A stretch of 5,897 nucleotides of DNA from Actinomycetes bacterium (GTDB lineage: Bacteria > Actinomycetota > Acidimicrobiia > Acidimicrobiales > Palsa-688), in NCBI GenBank assembly GCA_021798075.1, contig JAJZYO010000140.1:1-5897 (forward strand). The letters run 5' to 3'. This document shows positions 5,852 to 5,897 of the stretch, piece after piece (position 1 is the first letter of the stretch; each line of letters opens with the position of its first letter). The translations under genes and the position numbers were made by a program. The notes beneath the pieces are model-generated. The model did not search any database. It had not been told where the DNA came from and saw only the letters and a list, made by a program, of their open reading frames with translations.

Positions 5852-5897
5852 AAGAGGAGGTTCAAGAATTGTCGTTTCGTTTGTAACTGTTCAGTAG

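Noticed and set aside
5848..5886. AGGAGG-like sequence (5855-5860) and a nearby ATG near the right edge
   Set aside because: The ATG at 5848 and the TTG at 5869 both stop within 12 codons, and the remaining open frame has no start codon after the Shine-Dalgarno-like sequence, so no gene start can be supported.

Overview
The window is GC-rich bacterial DNA. Its Ala/Arg/Gly-rich proteins, TTG starts and gene types (a cyclase/AAA/TPR-like regulator, an MFS carrier fused to a cyclic-nucleotide-binding domain, a large Ser/Thr/Asn-rich secreted beta-sandwich protein) suggest an actinomycete-type organism, possibly an acidimicrobial or related soil or aquatic actinobacterium. There is no rRNA or marker gene, so this placement is an inference.

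Layout. (1) Bases 1-1599 on the + strand hold the C-terminal 532 codons of a large multi-domain protein whose start lies to the left. It has the end of an AAA/STAND ATPase module followed by many TPR-like helical repeats. (2) Bases 1583-3397 on the - strand encode a 604-residue exported protein with a signal peptide, an N-terminal beta-rich segment, two tandem homologous Ig-like modules (each with one spaced Cys pair) and a six-Cys C-terminal domain. Genes 1 and 2 converge and overlap by 17 bases. (3) Bases 3398-3549 are intergenic and hold the ribosome binding site of gene 2 and small inverted repeats. (4) Bases 3550-5271 on the - strand encode a 573-residue, about 12-helix MFS transporter with a C-terminal CRP-type cyclic-nucleotide-binding domain that keeps its key Glu and Arg. 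(5) Bases 5272-5897 hold no intact gene I can support. The part next to gene 3 looks regulatory: a GC-rich hairpin, an extended -10-like motif and a perfect 18-base palindrome. The rest looks like a decayed coding region.

How the genes may work together. The left gene belongs to an architecture that often begins with a class III nucleotide cyclase domain, while gene 3 carries a cyclic-nucleotide sensor fused to a transporter. A local link (signal made by one, transport gated by the other) is attractive but unproven, because the N-terminus of gene 1 lies outside the window. Gene 2 follows gene 3 on the same strand after 152 bases. The gap and its own strong ribosome binding site leave open whether they are co-transcribed. 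I found no rRNA, tRNA, CRISPR array or intact mobile element.
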